From a virus: a stretch of DNA of 33,799 nucleotides. The notes under the pieces are model-generated. The model made no database searches. It was not told the DNA's origin and was given only the letters and a program-made list of their open reading frames with translations. This document shows, in pieces, positions 32,650 to 33,799 of this stretch. Numbering within the stretch: position 1 is the stretch's first letter; every line of letters begins with the position of its first letter. The stretch spans positions 1 through 33,799 of the IMG/VR virus record IMGVR_UViG_3300041997_000050, one strand, 5' to 3'. The position numbers and the translations under genes are program-made.

Positions 32650-33135
32650 CTATTCCCAGCTGGCTTCTCTTAAGTGGTTGAAGTTGATGACGTCAACGCA
32701 GTGCTGATTAGCGAAGCCAGCTACTCTCAAGTCGTCGGTGAGGACAAGATATTTGTTCTTCGCTGCTGCAATGATCCCTACATCAGTCAGCCCAAAAGGA
32801 GACAGCTCATAATCCTTGCATATTTCTAAAGCAGGGCAATGAACCTCGCAAATTATGGAAAGTGAATTTTTCAAAGTTGCGTAGAAGTCTTGAAGGTGTT
32901 TTCCGTATAAGCCGTTTGTGAGGTTGCTTAGCTCTGCAAGGATGTGGGGGGTCGCAACAAGTATTTCAAATTGATCAATGACATTAAGTAGAAGTAAATA
33001 GTCGTCGAGCGTATATCCTTTAGTTCGCTTGAAGTCCACAATGCTAGGTGTGCCTCCGGTGATTACTAGTAGTAATAAATTGGTATCGACTATGATTCCT
33101 TTTTTGCGGTATTGCTTTACGTAGGCGTCGATCAT
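32650..33135 (-). CDS. PIN-domain ribonuclease (putative toxin)
   Basis: A 161-residue protein with all four acidic positions of an active PIN nuclease: D17 in IIVDTNLLL, E68 in PHILAELSN, D118 in GLTDVGIIAA and D134 in VLTDDLRV. PIN proteins cut RNA with Mg2+ and are often toxins. The ATG overlaps the stop of the upstream 92-residue gene, so the two form an operon. It carries more residues between D17 and E68 than typical VapC toxins, and the partner is not a recognised VapB-type DNA binder. It may be a toxin-antitoxin or defence pair. Confidence 0.85.
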   Translation of the reverse strand: MIDAYVKQYRKKGIIVDTNLLLLVITGGTPSIVDFKRTKGYTLDDYLLLLNVIDQFEILVATPHILAELSNLTNGLYGKHLQDFYATLKNSLSIICEVHCPALEICKDYELSPFGLTDVGIIAAAKNKYLVLTDDLRVAGFANQHCVDVINFNHLREASWE

Positions 33136-33410
33136 ATATCGCGGATCTTCATGGAGCGGAACTCTCCAGTCTCCGCGTCGATTATAAATGTTTTATATTT
33201 TCGTGTGTACATTTGCCCAGCAAGTGCTGCCCCAATTCTTTCAAATTTATTGGCCACTGGGACATTGAATCCTAATGTAATCGCCCATGCTCTATTCGCC
33301 TTGTCCAGCTCGACTTCTTCAAGCAAGAGATCTTTGAGCGCTGTCTCAGACCCTAGGAAATCATTTGCTGCCGATTTGGCAACCTGAACCGCGTCTTTCA
33401 CTTCTATCAT
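33132..33410 (-). CDS. Partner of the PIN nuclease, unknown (92 residues)
   Basis: A small protein (MIEVKDAVQVAKSAANDFLG...YKTFIIDAETGEFRSMKIRD) with an N-terminal helix, a central acidic helix (LKDLLLEEVELD) and a C-terminal strand pair. The end (FIIDAETGEFRSM) loosely resembles PepSY-type small beta domains. AGGA lies 7 bp before the ATG. No ribbon-helix-helix, AbrB or Phd pattern is visible, so it is not a standard VapB antitoxin. The coupling to the PIN gene suggests immunity or regulation. Confidence 0.7.
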   Translation of the reverse strand: MIEVKDAVQVAKSAANDFLGSETALKDLLLEEVELDKANRAWAITLGFNVPVANKFERIGAALAGQMYTRKYKTFIIDAETGEFRSMKIRDI

Positions 33411-33628
33411 TTCAATTCCTATAGGTGCGAGGTACGTGTGAGCTCCTTAAAACTATAGCACCTCACCTTGTGGCAATTCTAACGCGCATCCGGCGCTCGA
33501 CTGGGGATGACGGTCGCTCTACGGCTCTTACCAGTGTGGAGCCCCCCACCGAGGCTGTAATTCCCGTGAAGGCTGCCAAGCGTTCCGCGCAACCAGCCGT
33601 CCCGCCTGTCAGATTTTTCCTATACAAA
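33411..33628 (+). other. Intergenic region before the umuD-like gene
   Basis: No gene is supported with confidence. A plus-strand frame ends at 33655 (..PPVRFFLYKLTGKIVQS) and could be the tail of a short or decayed gene, but it overlaps the umuD promoter and has no ribosome site. On the minus strand a TATAGT (33461-33456 region) may be part of the promoter for the PIN operon; its -35 is unclear. Composition switches here from AT-rich to G+C-rich. Confidence 0.4.
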
Positions 33629-33671
33629 TTGACCGGAAAAATTGTACAAAGTTAACTGTATGTTCGTACAG
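33629..33671 (+). promoter_or_regulatory. SOS promoter with LexA box upstream of the umuD-like gene
   Basis: The LexA box CTGTATGTTCGTACAG occupies 33656-33671 and matches CTG-N10-CAG with an almost palindromic core. A sigma-70 promoter TTGACC (33629-33634)-17 bp-TTAACT (33652-33657) overlaps it, so LexA would block the polymerase directly. The gene start follows 19 bp after the box. SOS control is therefore well supported. Confidence 0.85.
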
Positions 33672-33689
33672 TATTTTGGAACGTGCGTC

Positions 33690-33799
33690 ATGAGCTTTTC
33701 AATTCTAGGCCCTATTGCCGAGGGTGGCTTGAAGCTGCCCTTGTGTTCGTTTCGAGTGCCTGCCGGGTTCCCATCTCCGGCGGCGGACCACATCGAAGC
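33690..33799 (+). CDS. umuD: UmuD/RulA-like SOS mutagenesis protein, N-terminal part
   Basis: The first 36 codons read MSFSILGPIAEGGLKLPLCS and FRVPAGFPSPAADHIE, then run off the window. The stretch VPAGFPSPAADHIE is the self-cleavage region of UmuD-type S24 proteins, where the A26-G27 bond would be cut on RecA contact. UmuD' pairs with UmuC to form an error-prone polymerase; in Pseudomonas these are often called RulAB. A umuC-like gene is expected to follow. Whether it belongs to the prophage or to host DNA depends on where attR lies; the lack of a visible junction favours the prophage. Confidence 0.85.
   Translation, partial: MSFSILGPIAEGGLKLPLCSFRVPAGFPSPAADHIE

Larger units (their letters stand above)
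658..33799. mobile_element. P2-like prophage integrated at dusA (right end outside window)
   Basis: The element starts beside dusA with a tyrosine integrase and continues through regulators, a replication protein, accessory genes and a full P2-type head, tail and lysis module to beyond the window. I compared the dusA 5' sequence by eye with the last 500 bases and found no duplicated attachment core, so attR should lie to the right of 33799. The left boundary is approximate, because the crossover core is expected within or just before the first codons of dusA. Confidence 0.85.

Noticed and set aside
33425-33655. 76-codon plus-strand frame before the umuD-like gene
   Set aside because: Its 3' end overlaps the SOS promoter and no ribosome site is present. 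At most it is a decayed gene tail.
32001-33799. cos site of P2 type and a dusA-like attR core
   Set aside because: I searched by eye for a G-rich P2-like cos sequence and for a copy of the dusA 5' sequence on both strands and found neither.
1-33799. CRISPR arrays, tRNA or rRNA genes, insertion sequences
   Set aside because: No regularly spaced repeats, cloverleaf-like sequences or transposase patterns were seen.

Overview
The window is one end of a P2-like (myovirus) prophage in a Pseudomonas chromosome, probably of the P. fluorescens group. It is inserted next to the 5' end of the host tRNA-dihydrouridine synthase gene dusA. The host assignment rests on the DusA sequence, the PrtN-type regulator, the G+C-rich coding style and the UmuD/RulA-like gene. 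I ran no database search.

Layout. Bases 1-657 are the 5' part of dusA (minus strand, cut by the window edge). The prophage begins at or just inside the dusA start and runs off the right edge, because no second dusA-like junction is visible. The left arm carries a tyrosine integrase (+) followed by leftward early genes. Read from the promoter at about 7.8 kb these are a Cro-like repressor, a YmfL/CII-like regulator, an Ogr/Delta zinc-finger activator, small unknown genes, a 950-residue Toprim primase/helicase, more small genes and a PrtN-like activator that meets the integrase tail to tail. A short CI repressor diverges rightward, with three operator-like repeats between it and cro.

An AT-rich three-gene accessory operon (8535-10635) follows cI. 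It is tightly coupled and ends in a protein with a PD-(D/E)XK-like motif. This is my best candidate for an undescribed (defence-type) system.

From 10.6 to 32 kb lies a complete P2-type virion and lysis module in the four classical late units: P-Q (+), O-N-M-L-X-holin-endolysin-spanins-R-S, V-W-J-I-H-G, and FI-FII-E/E'-T-U-D (all -). Three matching TGTA-N11-TACA dyads sit upstream of the O/P, V and FI units and are probable Ogr-type activator sites. The E/E' programmed -1 frameshift is preserved, with T-TTT-TTG as in P2. A single accessory gene lies in the opposite direction exactly between the S and V units.

The right end (32-33.8 kb) is AT-rich accessory DNA: a three-helix membrane protein, a PIN-domain nuclease coupled to a small partner, and the start of an SOS-regulated umuD-like gene with a near-consensus LexA box. 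The late block is inverted relative to the integrase compared with P2, and replication is not of the P2 gpA type, so the element is a mosaic.
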